A stretch of DNA of 64,000 bases from CAXTEJ01 sp964243295 (GCA_964243295.1 CAXTEJ010000015.1:1-64000); one strand, 5' to 3'. Shown: positions 33,669 to 42,045, counted from the first letter of the stretch. The notes: generated by a model not told the origin, from the letters alone. Made by a program: numbers and translations.

Positions 33669-34709
33669 TCAGGCAGAGGCCGCGGCGCGCACCCGCCGGC
33701 GACGCGCCAGCCACACCGGGACGCCGACGACCGCGGCTACCGCCGCGAACGGCAGCACGGCGCCCAGCACCACGAGCGCGGCCGACACCCCGGCGCCCAG
33801 CGCGTGCCACCCGCCGCGCAGGCCGCTGAGGAAGGTCGCGTCCTGCACGGTCGCAGCGGTGGCGGCGGCGACGGGCGGGGTGAGGCTCACCTTCAGCGTG
33901 GCCAGGGTGGTCTGGTCGTCCAGGTTCGCGAGCCGCGCCTCGAGCGCCTCGAGCTCGGCGGTGCGCCCGGCGAGCTGGCCCTCGACCTGCACCACCTGGC
34001 CGATGGTCGTGGCGCGGCCGAGCAGGGCGCGCACCCGGGCCACGCTCTCGCGCTGGGTCTGCAGCCGGGCCTGCGTGTCGACGTACGTGCCGCTCACGTC
34101 GGTCGAGGAGGTGCTGCGCGACAGCAGGGTGCCAAGACCCGCGACCTGGGTCATGACGGCGTCGAGGTTGGCCTCGGGCACGCGCAGCGTCAGCTGGGAC
34201 GACGTCCCTGAGCCGGCCCGGCTCGCGCCCGCGCCCGGCTGCCCCGGGTCGGTGACGGTCCGCTCGTCGCCGACGTAGCCGTCGGCCGACACCGCGAGGG
34301 AGCGCACGCGCGCGACCGCGGCGTCGACGTCCCGCACGCGCACCGCGAGGTCGCCCGTGCGCACCTGGCGCCGCGGCTCGAGCGCCGCCGCCTTCGCGGT
34401 GAGCTGCTGGGTGGACCTCGCCGCCGAGTCGGCGGCCGATCCGGCGACCGATCCGGCGGCCAGGGCCGCACCCTGCGTGGCGGCGCGTCCGCCCGCCGCC
34501 TGGTCGCTGCTGGCGCCGGCGCCGCTGCTGCCGCTGCTGCTGTCGCTGTTGCCGCCGCTGCACGCGACGAGCGTGAGGGCGGCCAGCAGCGCCGCGGCGC
34601 CGCGCGCCGCGCGACGCCGGCGTGTGGTCGGGACAGGAGGAACGGTGAGCGTGGGAACGGTGAGCGCGGGAACGGTGAGCGCGGGGACGGGTGCGGGCGT
34701 GCGTGTCAT
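33669..34709 (-). CDS. DUF4349 lipoprotein
   Basis: The 346-aa exported protein has a lipobox (LTLVAC) near residue 50, a Ser/Gly-rich linker, a DUF4349-type domain (RTGDLAVRVRDVDAAVARVRSLA, then TLRVPEANLDAVMTQVAGLG), a coiled-coil stretch (~residues 225-275) and a C-terminal membrane helix with a basic tail. An unusually long N-terminus before the signal helix contains three LTVP repeats. ATG 34709 has AGGAGCACGTC upstream. A role in envelope structure is possible but unproved. Confidence 0.78.
   Translation of the reverse strand: MTRTPAPVPALTVPALTVPTLTVPPVPTTRRRRAARGAAALLAALTLVACSGGNSDSSSGSSGAGASSDQAAGGRAATQGAALAAGSVAGSAADSAARSTQQLTAKAAALEPRRQVRTGDLAVRVRDVDAAVARVRSLAVSADGYVGDERTVTDPGQPGAGASRAGSGTSSQLTLRVPEANLDAVMTQVAGLGTLLSRSTSSTDVSGTYVDTQARLQTQRESVARVRALLGRATTIGQVVQVEGQLAGRTAELEALEARLANLDDQTTLATLKVSLTPPVAAATAATVQDATFLSGLRGGWHALGAGVSAALVVLGAVLPFAAVAAVVGVPVWLARRRRVRAAASA
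34641..34685. repeat. Three 15-bp tandem repeats in the 5' end of the DUF4349 gene
   Basis: Plus-strand copies start at 34641, 34656 and 34671 with unit AACGGTGAGCGCGGG (one substitution in the first). They encode the LTVP-containing repeats ahead of the signal helix. The in-frame length suggests slippage expansion. Confidence 0.75.
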
Positions 34710-34913
34710 GACGTGCTCCTGCGAGGTCGGGCCGGCCCGCCTGAGGCGGCTGCTGGTGCTGCGACGTCGGCTGCGGCCGAGCGGTTCCGCCCCGGCCGTC
34801 ACGAAGCGGTCACGTCGGCGAACGGCGCACAGCCCGGCTCGCAGCGGGGCGCGCGACCGGGCTCGCGCCGGGCCGGGCAGCCGACCCGATCCGCCTGCTG
34901 CCGTGGGGTCTGC

Positions 34914-34919
34914 CAACCT
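34914..34919 (+). promoter_or_regulatory. Leaderless -10 element of hemG
   Basis: CAACCT (NANNNT) lies exactly 6 nt before ATG 34926. Confidence 0.4.
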
Positions 34920-34925
34920 GGCGCC

Positions 34926-36368
34926 ATGAGCCCCGAGGTCCTCCCGCCCGGTGACCGGCCGCTGGTCGCGGTGGTCGGCGGGGGCGTCGCCGGGCTCGCG
35001 GCGGCGTGGCGGCTGGTGCAGGGCGAGCGGCCCCCGCGGGTCGTCGTGCTCGAGCAGGGCCCGGCGGTCGGCGGCAAGCTCGCGCTGGGCGAGGTCGGCG
35101 GTCTCACGGTCGACCTCGGGGCGGAGTCGGTGCTCGCCCGCCGGCCGGAGGCGATCGAGCTCGCGCGCGCCGTCGGCCTCGCGGACGACCTGGTCAGCCC
35201 CCGCCCGGCCGGCGCGCGCATCTGGTCGCGAGGTGCGCTGCGGCCGCTGCCGGTCGGCACGCTCATGGGCGTGCCGTCCTCGGTCGAGGGGCTGGTCGGG
35301 CTGCTTCTCCCGGACGACGTCACCGCCGTCGCCGCCGAGCCCGGCCACACGTGGGGACCGTTGCGGGACAGCGACATCGACGTCGGGTCGTTCGTCGCCC
35401 TCCGGGTCGGGCAGGCCGTGGTGGACCGGTTGGTCGAGCCGCTGCTGGGCGGCGTCTACGCCGGCCGCTCCGACCGGCTGTCGCTGCGCGCGACCGTCCC
35501 GGCGCTGTGGCGCGCCGCGGTCGAGGGCCGCTCGCTCGTCGAGGCCGCCGCTGCCGCGGCGCGCGCCGGTCAGGCGACGCAGGCGCCGGTCTTCGCCGGG
35601 GTGCGCGGCGGGGTGGGGCGGCTCCCGCAGGCGCTCGCGGCCGCGGTGCGGCAGCGCGGCGCCGAGGTGCGCACCGGGTGCACGGTCCGCCGGCTCGAGC
35701 GCACGCCGGGGGGCTGGCGGCTGGTGACCGGGCCGACGTCCGACGAGCAGCTGCTGGACGTCGACGCCGTGGTGCTCGCCACCCCGGCGGCTCCGACGTC
35801 CAGGCTGCTGCGCGAGCACGCACCCGGTGCGGCACAGTCCCTCTCGCAGATCGAGTACGCCAGCGTCGCGCTGGTGACGCTCGTGCTGCCGCGCGCGTCG
35901 GTGGCCACGCTGACCGGCTCCGGGTTCCTCGTGCCGCCGGTCGAGGGCCGGCTGGTCAAGGCCGCGACCTTCTCCTCGGCCAAGTGGGGCTGGACCGACG
36001 AGTCCCACGCCGACCTCGTCGTCGTCCGGACGTCGGTCGGCCGGCACGGCGACGAGGCCGAGCTGCAGCGCGACGACGACGACCTGGCGCGCCGGGCCAC
36101 CGACGACCTCGCCGACCTGCTCGGCGTGCCGCTGCCCGCCGTCGCCTCGAGGGTCGACCGCTGGGGCGGGGGCCTGCCGCAGTACGCCGTCGGTCACGTC
36201 GACCGCGTCACGGCCGTGCGCGAGGCGGTCGGGCGGCTGCCGGGCCTGGCCCTGGCCGGGGCGGCGTACGACGGGGTGGGCGTCCCCGCCTGCGTCGCCT
36301 CCGGTGACGCGGCCGCGCGTGCCGTCACGACCCACCTCGAGCGGCAGGCCGTCGGCGGGGGAGGATGA
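34926..36368 (+). CDS. cgoX: FAD-dependent coproporphyrinogen III oxidase (HemG/HemY/CgoX type)
   Basis: In monoderm bacteria this flavoprotein oxidises coproporphyrinogen III to coproporphyrin III. It has 480 aa with the FAD-binding motif VVGGGVAGLAAAWRL near residue 14 and the C-terminal FAD motif LAGAAYDGVGVPACVASG. hemE upstream and hemQ 4 nt downstream support the coproporphyrin route rather than the protoporphyrin one. ATG 34926 lacks a ribosome site but fits a leaderless transcript. The ferrochelatase of the route is not in the window. Confidence 0.93.
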   Translation: MSPEVLPPGDRPLVAVVGGGVAGLAAAWRLVQGERPPRVVVLEQGPAVGGKLALGEVGGLTVDLGAESVLARRPEAIELARAVGLADDLVSPRPAGARIWSRGALRPLPVGTLMGVPSSVEGLVGLLLPDDVTAVAAEPGHTWGPLRDSDIDVGSFVALRVGQAVVDRLVEPLLGGVYAGRSDRLSLRATVPALWRAAVEGRSLVEAAAAAARAGQATQAPVFAGVRGGVGRLPQALAAAVRQRGAEVRTGCTVRRLERTPGGWRLVTGPTSDEQLLDVDAVVLATPAAPTSRLLREHAPGAAQSLSQIEYASVALVTLVLPRASVATLTGSGFLVPPVEGRLVKAATFSSAKWGWTDESHADLVVVRTSVGRHGDEAELQRDDDDLARRATDDLADLLGVPLPAVASRVDRWGGGLPQYAVGHVDRVTAVREAVGRLPGLALAGAAYDGVGVPACVASGDAAARAVTTHLERQAVGGGG

Positions 36369-36372
36369 ACCC

Positions 36373-37122
36373 ATGACCGACCCGCAGCAGAGTCCCCCCG
36401 GCCCCACCGACGGCGTCGCACCCGACGGCCGTCACGGCATCGTCAAGGCGCGCGAGGTCAACGACACCATCCGCTACACGATGTGGTCGGTGTTCGCTGC
36501 CGCCGGGCCCGTCGAGGGCGACCGCAGGGGGCTCGCGGCCGAGGTGCAGCAGGTGGTCGACGGGCTCGGCGGCCGCGACCTCGTGGTGCGCGGCTTCTAC
36601 GACGTCGCGGGGCTGCGCGCCGACGCCGACCTCATGGTCTGGTGGCACGCGCCCGACGTCGAGACGCTGCAGCAGGCCTACCGCGAGCTGCGCCAGACCG
36701 AGCTCGGCGAGCAGCTCGACCCGGTGTGGTCGGTCGTGGCGCTGCACCGGCCCGCGGAGTTCAACAAGGGGCACGTGCCGGCGTTCATGTCCGGCGAGCA
36801 GGCCCGGCAGTACGTCTGCGTCTACCCGTTCGTGCGCTCCTACGAGTGGTACCTGCTGCCCGACCAGGAGCGCCGCGACATGCTCGTCGAGCACGGCAAG
36901 GCCGCGCGCGGCTACCCCGACGTCCGGGCCAACACGGTGTCGTCCTTCGCGCTCGGCGACTACGAGTGGATCCTCGCGTTCGAGGCCGACGAGCTGCACC
37001 GCATCGTCGACCTGATGCGCGACCTGCGGGCCACCGACGCCCGCCGCCACGTGCGCGAGGAGCTGCCGTTCTACACCGGGCCGCGGGTCGAGCTGACCGA
37101 CCTGGTCGTCGGCCTGCCCTGA
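36373..37122 (+). CDS. hemQ: Coproheme decarboxylase (HemQ, chlorite dismutase-like)
   Basis: It performs the final oxidative decarboxylation of coproheme to haem b. It is 249 aa from ATG 36373, with GGGGGAGG just upstream and only 4 nt after hemG. Family motifs are MWSVFAAAG, DLMVWWHAPDVETLQQAYREL, FNKGHVPAFMSG, PFVRSYEWYLLP (containing the catalytic tyrosine) and EHGKAARGYPDVRANTVSSF with the haem-ligand histidine region. The first ~24 residues are Pro/Gly-rich. Confidence 0.95.
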   Translation: MTDPQQSPPGPTDGVAPDGRHGIVKAREVNDTIRYTMWSVFAAAGPVEGDRRGLAAEVQQVVDGLGGRDLVVRGFYDVAGLRADADLMVWWHAPDVETLQQAYRELRQTELGEQLDPVWSVVALHRPAEFNKGHVPAFMSGEQARQYVCVYPFVRSYEWYLLPDQERRDMLVEHGKAARGYPDVRANTVSSFALGDYEWILAFEADELHRIVDLMRDLRATDARRHVREELPFYTGPRVELTDLVVGLP

Positions 37123-37138
37123 CCCGCGAGCCCGTCGG

Positions 37139-37558
37139 TCAGGGCTTGGGCGCCAGCGTCAGGGAGATGCTGTTGATGCAGTAGCGCTGGTCGGTCGGGG
37201 TGTCGTAGCCCTCGCCCTCGAACACGTGCCCGAGGTGCGAGCCGCAGCTGCCGCAGCGCACCTCGACGCGCCGCATCCCCATGGTCGTGTCGGTGATGTA
37301 CTCGACGCGCTCCTGGGCCAGCGGGGTGTAGAACGACGGCCAGCCGCAGTGCGACTCGAACTTGGTCTCGCTGCGGAACAGCTCGGCCCCGCACGCGCGG
37401 CAGGCGTAGACGCCCTCGGTCGTCGTGTCGGTGTACTCGCCGACGAAGGGGCGCTCGGTCCCTCCCTGGCGCAGCACCTGGTACTCGGCGGGAGTGAGCT
37501 GCTCGCGCCACTGGTCCTCGCCCTTGACGACGGGGTAGCTGCGGTCGGTCGGCTGCAT
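37139..37558 (-). CDS. msrB: Peptide methionine-R-sulfoxide reductase
   Basis: It repairs the R-epimer of methionine sulfoxide in proteins. The 139-aa product carries two zinc CxxC pairs (CRAC, CGSC), the substrate signature HCGWPSF, and the catalytic cysteine in QRYCINSISL. ATG 37558 is chosen because GAGAGGAACC precedes it; GTG 37600 would add 14 residues. It converges on hemQ with a 16-nt gap. It is a stand-alone MsrB without an MsrA fusion. Confidence 0.94.
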   Translation of the reverse strand: MQPTDRSYPVVKGEDQWREQLTPAEYQVLRQGGTERPFVGEYTDTTTEGVYACRACGAELFRSETKFESHCGWPSFYTPLAQERVEYITDTTMGMRRVEVRCGSCGSHLGHVFEGEGYDTPTDQRYCINSISLTLAPKP

Positions 37559-37700
37559 GCGGTTCCTCTCGAACAGTCGCTTGATGTCCACGACACCCAC
37601 AACAGCGTGCCGCCCGGGCGCGTTCCCTGGGCGACCCGCTGCGGTGCTCGCACCGACGTCCGGCGAAGCGGTGCGCGCCCCGGCGGCGGGCCCGAGTCGG

Positions 37701-37706
37701 TACGGT
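37701..37706 (+). promoter_or_regulatory. Leaderless -10 element of the LigD-type polymerase gene
   Basis: TACGGT lies 7 nt before ATG 37714. No -35 is apparent. Confidence 0.45.
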
Positions 37707-37713
37707 CGGCGCC

Positions 37714-38751
37714 ATGGCGGCGGCGGCGAAGGACGCGGTGACCCTGGACGTCGGCGAGCGGGCTGTGCGCATCTCCAGCCCCGGGCGGGTGCTGTGGCCG
37801 CAGCTCGGAGTCACCAAGCTCGACCTCGCGAAGTACGTCGTCGCGGTGGGCGCCCATCTGACCCGCGTGCTCGCCGACCGGCCGGTGACGCTGCAGCGCT
37901 TTCCCGACGGCATCGAGGGCGAGGCGTTCTACCAGAAGAACCCGCCGCGGGGCGTGCCCGAGTGGGTGCGCACCGTCGAGGTCACCTACCCCAGCGGACG
38001 CCGGCACGCCCAGCTCGTCGTGGACGAGCCCGCGGCCGCGGTGTGGATGGTGCAGATGAACACCATCACCTGGCACCCGTGGCCGGTGCGCACGGGCGAC
38101 ACCAACAACCCCGACGAGCTGCGCATCGACCTGGACCCCCAGCCCGGCCGCGGCTTCGGCGACGCCGTCGAGGCGGCGCTGCTGCTGCGCGAGCTGCTCG
38201 CCGAGCTCGGGATCACCGGGTGGGCCAAGACCTCCGGCAACCGCGGCGTGCACGTCTTCGCCCGCATCCGTCCCGAGCGCGAGTTCCTCGACGTCCGGCA
38301 CGCCGTCATCGGGATCGGGCGCGAGCTCGAGCGGCGCGCGCCGTCGCTGGTGACCATGGCCTGGTGGAAGGAGCAGCGCGGCGAGAAGGTGTTCGTCGAC
38401 TTCAACCAGAACAACCGCGACCGCACCATCGCCTCGGCCTACAGCCCGCGCCCGCTGCCGCACGCCCCGGTGTCGACGCCCGTCACGTGGGAGCAGCTGC
38501 CCTCGACCGACCCCGCGGCGCTCACGGTGCTCACCGTCCACGCCCTCGTCGCCGAGCAGGGCGACCCGTGGGCCGGCATCGAGGACGCCGTCGGCGACCT
38601 CACCGCCGCGCACGCGCTGTGGCAGGCCGACCTCGAGCGGGGGCTCGGTGAGCTCGCCTTCCCACCCGACTACCCGAAGATGCCCGGCGAGCCGCCGCGG
38701 GTGCAGCCCAGCAAGAAGAACGCCGCCAACTGGGAGGGCGGGTCGGCCTGA
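37714..38751 (+). CDS. LigD-type polymerase/primase domain protein (PolDom)
   Basis: The 345-aa stand-alone archaeo-eukaryotic primase-like polymerase resembles the polymerase domain of LigD, which adds nucleotides at double-strand breaks in nonhomologous end joining. The metal-binding acidic motif is in LRIDLDPQPGRGFGD; other family features are FYQKNPPRGVPEWV, WAKTSGNRGVHVFARI and VFVDFNQNNRDRTIASAYS. No ligase or nuclease domain is attached, but a separate ATP-dependent ligase gene lies at 45503-46564. No ku gene is present in the window. Confidence 0.9.
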   Translation: MAAAAKDAVTLDVGERAVRISSPGRVLWPQLGVTKLDLAKYVVAVGAHLTRVLADRPVTLQRFPDGIEGEAFYQKNPPRGVPEWVRTVEVTYPSGRRHAQLVVDEPAAAVWMVQMNTITWHPWPVRTGDTNNPDELRIDLDPQPGRGFGDAVEAALLLRELLAELGITGWAKTSGNRGVHVFARIRPEREFLDVRHAVIGIGRELERRAPSLVTMAWWKEQRGEKVFVDFNQNNRDRTIASAYSPRPLPHAPVSTPVTWEQLPSTDPAALTVLTVHALVAEQGDPWAGIEDAVGDLTAAHALWQADLERGLGELAFPPDYPKMPGEPPRVQPSKKNAANWEGGSA

Positions 38752-38978
38752 GCCGGTCCCCGCGCTCCCGGCTGCGGCAGCTCGGTCTCGTGGTCCCCGT
38801 CGGCGGCCTGGGGCCGGGTGTGTGAAGATGGACAACCCGGTCGTACATGGGCCAACCGTGCGTCTGCCTGTGGGGCGTGCCCGTCCGGGCACGTCAACAT
38901 GCGGGCGCCGCCGACGCCCGGCCGGGCAGCCGTCTCGCTGCGATCGAGCTCACCCACCGCACCCCCCAGGAGATCCTC

Positions 38979-39254
38979 GTGGCGACCACCGCCCAGCGCA
39001 CCACCCGCGACCGTCGTCTCGGCACCGAGACCAAGGCGTCGACCAAGACCACCGAGCTGTATGTCTACGTCGCCGCGGTTCTCGCGGTGGTGATCACCGC
39101 CTTCGTCGTCAGCGACGGCGAGGGCGCCGGCCCCGACCCGTTCGGTGCTTCGGAGGCGTTGCGCTACATCACCTACCTCACCATCGGGTACATGATTGCG
39201 CGCGGGTTGGCGAAGTCGGGCAGCCGCGAGTACGACGACGGTCAGGGCAGCTGA
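38979..39254 (+). CDS. Small two-helix membrane protein (91 aa), paralogue of 39480-40166
   Basis: The protein has a charged N-terminus (TTRDRRLGTETKASTKT), one clear membrane helix (YVYVAAVLAVVITAFVV), a short acidic loop with DPFG, and a second amphipathic/hydrophobic segment ending GYMIARGLAKSGS. GTG 38979 is chosen because CCAGGAGATCC precedes it; the frame is open further upstream without a ribosome site. The loop and second segment are shared with the 228-aa protein two genes downstream. Function is unknown. Confidence 0.75.
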   Translation: MATTAQRTTRDRRLGTETKASTKTTELYVYVAAVLAVVITAFVVSDGEGAGPDPFGASEALRYITYLTIGYMIARGLAKSGSREYDDGQGS

Positions 39255-39327
39255 TCCCGCCCGTGCGACCACTGCGGTCGTCGACGCCAGCCCGGTCCGC
39301 CCGCACCCGACACAGGGCGACGCAGTC

Positions 39328-39450
39328 GTGAGGGTCGGCCGTGGCGTGCAGGTGCGCCCGCTCGGCGGGCCGATGGGCTGTCTGGCCATGATCATGCTCT
39401 CCGTCGTCGCCTCCGTGGTGCTGACCGTGCTGGTCAACGTGCTGCGCTAG
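39328..39450 (+). CDS. 40-aa membrane microprotein
   Basis: The sequence begins VRVGRGVQVRPLGGPMGC and ends in one membrane helix (MIMLSVVASVVLTVLVNVL). GTG 39328 has only a weak purine stretch upstream, and upstream in-frame starts give a low-complexity extension. It sits between the two paralogous small membrane genes in the same direction. The GGPMGC turn before the helix is distinctive. Function is unknown. Confidence 0.55.
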   Translation: MRVGRGVQVRPLGGPMGCLAMIMLSVVASVVLTVLVNVLR

Positions 39451-39479
39451 CAGCGTCACAGGGAACTGGAGCCCCACCG

Positions 39480-40166
39480 ATGTCGCGCAGCAGCAGCAAG
39501 CGCCGCAAGAAGCGCAACAGGAGCGGCAACCCAGCCGCGGCGGCCAACCGCAACCGGGACAGCGCCGTCGAACGGTCCGTCGAACGGCCGGCCCAGGCTG
39601 CCCATCACCGGTCGAGCACCGGCGACCGGCTCGTCGAGGCGGTGCCTCGCCGGTGGAGCACCGAGACGAGGTCGTCGCTCCTGACGACGGAGCTGGTGCT
39701 GTACGTCGTCGCCGTGCTCGCCGTCGTCATGACCGCGCTGGCCGTGGACGACGACGGCAGGGGCGGCGAGGACCCGTTCGGCACCGAGGCGGCGCTCGGC
39801 TACATCGCCGTCCTGAGCATCGGCTACATGTTCGCCCGCGGGCTGGCGAAGTCCGGCAGCCAGGACGGACGTGAGGACAGCACAGACAGCACCGACGTCG
39901 ACGACAGCCCAGCGCGCCCGGTCGAGCACGACGACCACGAGCACGACCACCACGAGCACGACCACCACGAGCACGACCACCACGAGCACGACCACCACGA
40001 GCACGACCACCACAGCGACACCGTCGACCACGACGACGCAGCTGGTGGCGCAGGTGTCGACGTGGCCGACGACGACCACGCCGACGTGGCGCCGGTCGCG
40101 CCGGCCGTCGTGCCGTCCCAGCAGAGCCAGCGCTCGGCTGACGACGGCGCCGGCTCGAGGCCTTGA
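39480..40166 (+). CDS. Small membrane protein with His/Asp-rich metal-binding-like tail
   Basis: The 228-aa protein has a very basic N-terminus (SSSKRRKKRNRSG), a core copied from the 91-aa paralogue (TELVLYVVAVLAVVMTALAV, DPFG, LSIGYMFARGLAKSGS), and an acidic tail carrying five perfect EHDHH repeats plus a degenerate EHDDH, followed by further Asp/His clusters. The tail could bind Zn, Ni or Fe, or act as a charged brush. Topology is uncertain. The metal role is inference from composition. Confidence 0.75.
   Translation: MSRSSSKRRKKRNRSGNPAAAANRNRDSAVERSVERPAQAAHHRSSTGDRLVEAVPRRWSTETRSSLLTTELVLYVVAVLAVVMTALAVDDDGRGGEDPFGTEAALGYIAVLSIGYMFARGLAKSGSQDGREDSTDSTDVDDSPARPVEHDDHEHDHHEHDHHEHDHHEHDHHEHDHHSDTVDHDDAAGGAGVDVADDDHADVAPVAPAVVPSQQSQRSADDGAGSRP
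39924..40013. repeat. 15-bp tandem repeat encoding (EHDHH)n
   Basis: Five perfect 15-bp copies begin at 39939, 39954, 39969, 39984 and 39999 (unit GAGCACGACCACCAC), preceded by a variant copy at 39924-39938. The unit is in frame, so copy-number change would alter the tail length only. Confidence 0.92.
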
Positions 40167-40294
40167 CTCCAGGGGTCTGACCGGTCGGCGGGTCCTTGCT
40201 CGGGCACCACCGCTGGGCCGAACGGGTGGGGCCTCGCCAGAGCGCTCAAGCCCGGCGGCCGGCGTCCGATGAGCAGGTCAGCGGTCCAGCCCGG

Positions 40295-40328
40295 CAGCGC
40301 CCCACCCGTCCCCCCGGGTGGGGCGCTG
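40295..40328. terminator. Perfect 14-bp hairpin between convergent genes
   Basis: CAGCGCCCCACCCG (40295-40308) and CGGGTGGGGCGCTG (40315-40328) pair perfectly around a 6-nt loop; one more G-C pair can be added. It lies between the stops at 40166 and 40337 and is likely a bidirectional terminator, although it lacks a U-tract. Confidence 0.75.
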
Positions 40329-40336
40329 CTGCGTGG

Positions 40337-41506
40337 TCACGGGTGCGCAGCGGGCTGGGGGCTGCGGCCGATGCTGCGGCTGAGCCGGATGCAGGGCTGC
40401 TCGACGTAGGCGTGGAAGATCGCCGCGACCCCGAGCGCGAGCGGCAGGTACAGGACGATCACCGCCGTGCGGCTCCACGGGCCGTAGAGCAGGTGCATGA
40501 GCGCGTAGAGCACCGTGCCGTGCACGAGGTAGAGGCTGTAGGAGACCGCGCCGAGCCACACCACCACGCGATGGGCGAGGACGGCGGCGACGCGGCGTGA
40601 GCACAGGGCGACGACGATCAGCCCGGTGGCGCCGAGCACGCCCGTGACCGTCTCCAGCTGGGACAGGTTGATGCCGCCGGCCCGGCTCAACCACTCGAAG
40701 CACAGGAACGACACGACGAGCAGCGCAACCCGTGGGGCCGTGCCCGTCCGCTCCCACGCCGCCCGCACGGCGGCCTGGTGCCGGGCCAGCGTGATGCCGA
40801 ACGCGAACGACACGAGCCCGAGGGTGAGCCCGTTGGAGACGTTGTACGCGTCGGTGCCGAGGCGGCCGCCGGCCAGCCGGGGCCAGGCGGCGTTGACGGC
40901 GACGGCGGCCAGCACCGCCCCGGCCGAGAGCGCCGCCCGCCAGCGCAGCAGGACGAGCGTCAGCAGCGGGAAGACCAGTGACAGCACCATCTCGACGGGA
41001 AGGGACCAGAACGCCGTGTTGACCTGCGCGGTGTCGTAGACGCCGATCATGAGCACGTGGTCGAGGACGAGACGGGCCGTCACCGGCTCGGTCCACGTCT
41101 GGGAGAACCACCGCGAAACCTGCAGCGGACCGCCGAGCTGCCAGTCGGCGACGAGCGCGAGAGCGAGCGCAGCGAGGTACGGCAGGTAGATGCGCGCCAG
41201 CCGGCGCCGGGCGAAGACCGGGTAGGTGGGCTGGCGTCCTCGCGTCCAGGGCAGTGCCAGCACGAACCCGCTGAGGACGAAGAACAGGATGACCGAGGCC
41301 CGGCCGTTGATCAGCGGCAGCAGCACGTCACCGACCAGCCGCTGCACGCCCGGGGAGTAGTCGCTCAGCTCCCACACGGCGGCGCCGTGGGTGAAGACGA
41401 CGACCAGTGCCGCGAGACCTCGCAGCGCGTCGAGCTGGCGGTAGTGGCCGGCGGGCGCGGTCGTCGCGTGCGTCCGGGTGGTGGGCCCGGGGCCGGCCTG
41501 CGTCAC
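40337..41506 (-). CDS. Acyltransferase 3 family integral membrane protein
   Basis: The 389-aa protein has about 10 membrane helices and belongs to the acyltransferase-3 (OafA/NodX-like) family, which O-acylates surface glycans or exported molecules. The N-terminal signature is QLDALRGLAALVVVFTHGAA, containing the family's conserved Arg and His; FFVLSGFVLALPW and RRRLARIYLPYL follow. GTG 41506 has GAGGAGCGCGC upstream. The substrate cannot be inferred and no glycan cluster is directly adjacent. Confidence 0.9.
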   Translation of the reverse strand: MTQAGPGPTTRTHATTAPAGHYRQLDALRGLAALVVVFTHGAAVWELSDYSPGVQRLVGDVLLPLINGRASVILFFVLSGFVLALPWTRGRQPTYPVFARRRLARIYLPYLAALALALVADWQLGGPLQVSRWFSQTWTEPVTARLVLDHVLMIGVYDTAQVNTAFWSLPVEMVLSLVFPLLTLVLLRWRAALSAGAVLAAVAVNAAWPRLAGGRLGTDAYNVSNGLTLGLVSFAFGITLARHQAAVRAAWERTGTAPRVALLVVSFLCFEWLSRAGGINLSQLETVTGVLGATGLIVVALCSRRVAAVLAHRVVVWLGAVSYSLYLVHGTVLYALMHLLYGPWSRTAVIVLYLPLALGVAAIFHAYVEQPCIRLSRSIGRSPQPAAHP

Positions 41507-41651
41507 GCGCGCTCCTCGTCTGGGGTACGCCGGGTCGTCGCCCCAACGACGGGCCCGGCCCTCGCGAGGCTAGCACCGGTACGGCGGGCGGCCCGGTCGC
41601 GTCGTCCGCCCGGGTGGCGCGGCGCCCGGTTGCGGTGCGGGCGGCTCGCGG

Positions 41652-41657
41652 CACAGT
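41652..41657 (+). promoter_or_regulatory. Leaderless -10 element of the 70-aa acidic protein gene
   Basis: CACAGT (NANNNT) lies 6 nt before ATG 41664. Confidence 0.35.
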
Positions 41658-41663
41658 GGGCGC

Positions 41664-41876
41664 ATGAGCAACCACGACATCGCCCGCGACACCGACCGCG
41701 ACACCGAGGGCACGCCGGTGACGGCGGCCGAGGACGACCCGAGCCTGCAGTCGCTGGGGGAGCAGGCCGGCGAGGTCGGCGAGCCGGTGCACGGCGACGA
41801 CAGCGACGTGCCGCTCGCACCCGCGGGCGAGGACGACGAGCCCACCGACCTGGACGGGCCGCTGAACCCCGCCTGA
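41664..41876 (+). CDS. Small acidic hypothetical protein (70 aa)
   Basis: The soluble 70-aa protein is rich in Asp/Glu (DDPSLQSLGEQAGEVGEP, AGEDDEPTDLDGP) without Cys, membrane helix or signal peptide. It is probably disordered. It starts at ATG 41664 without a ribosome site, matching a leaderless pattern. I do not recognise a family. Confidence 0.6.
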   Translation: MSNHDIARDTDRDTEGTPVTAAEDDPSLQSLGEQAGEVGEPVHGDDSDVPLAPAGEDDEPTDLDGPLNPA

Positions 41877-41987
41877 CGGGACGTCGCCGGCTGTCACGGT
41901 GCGTCACCGAGGGTCGGCCCTGTCACCGTGGTCCTGGGCCGGTCCGTCACCGCGAGTGGCGGAGCCGGGCGGGGCATTGCGCCCTTA

Positions 41988-42016
41988 TTGACATATTGCG
42001 TCCCGCAGGTGAATCT
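41988..42016 (+). promoter_or_regulatory. Promoter of the GH9 glucanase gene
   Basis: TTGACA (41988-41993) and GAATCT (42011-42016) are spaced by 17 nt. The start site is predicted near 42022, 10 nt upstream of the operator at 42032. The flanking region is unusually AT-rich for this window. Confidence 0.65.
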
Positions 42017-42031
42017 TCCGGGAGCGCTGAC

Positions 42032-42045
42032 TGAGAGCGCTCTCA
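42032..42045. promoter_or_regulatory. CelR/CebR-like operator of the GH9 gene
   Basis: TGAGAGCGCTCTCA is a perfect 14-bp palindrome differing from the known CelR/CebR (LacI family) operator TGGGAGCGCTCCCA by one symmetric substitution in each half. A degenerate partner with GGGAGCGCT occurs at 42020-42028. Both lie between the predicted transcription start and the ribosome site, the right place for repression released by cello-oligosaccharides. Confidence 0.8.

Noticed and set aside
33669..36407. 912-codon minus-strand frame spanning hemG and the DUF4349 gene
   Set aside because: Only the C-terminal 346 residues from ATG 34709 are protein-like; the rest is antisense to hemG.
39924..40013. 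CRISPR-like array
   Set aside because: Repeats are 15 bp, directly adjacent without spacers, and in frame inside a coding region.
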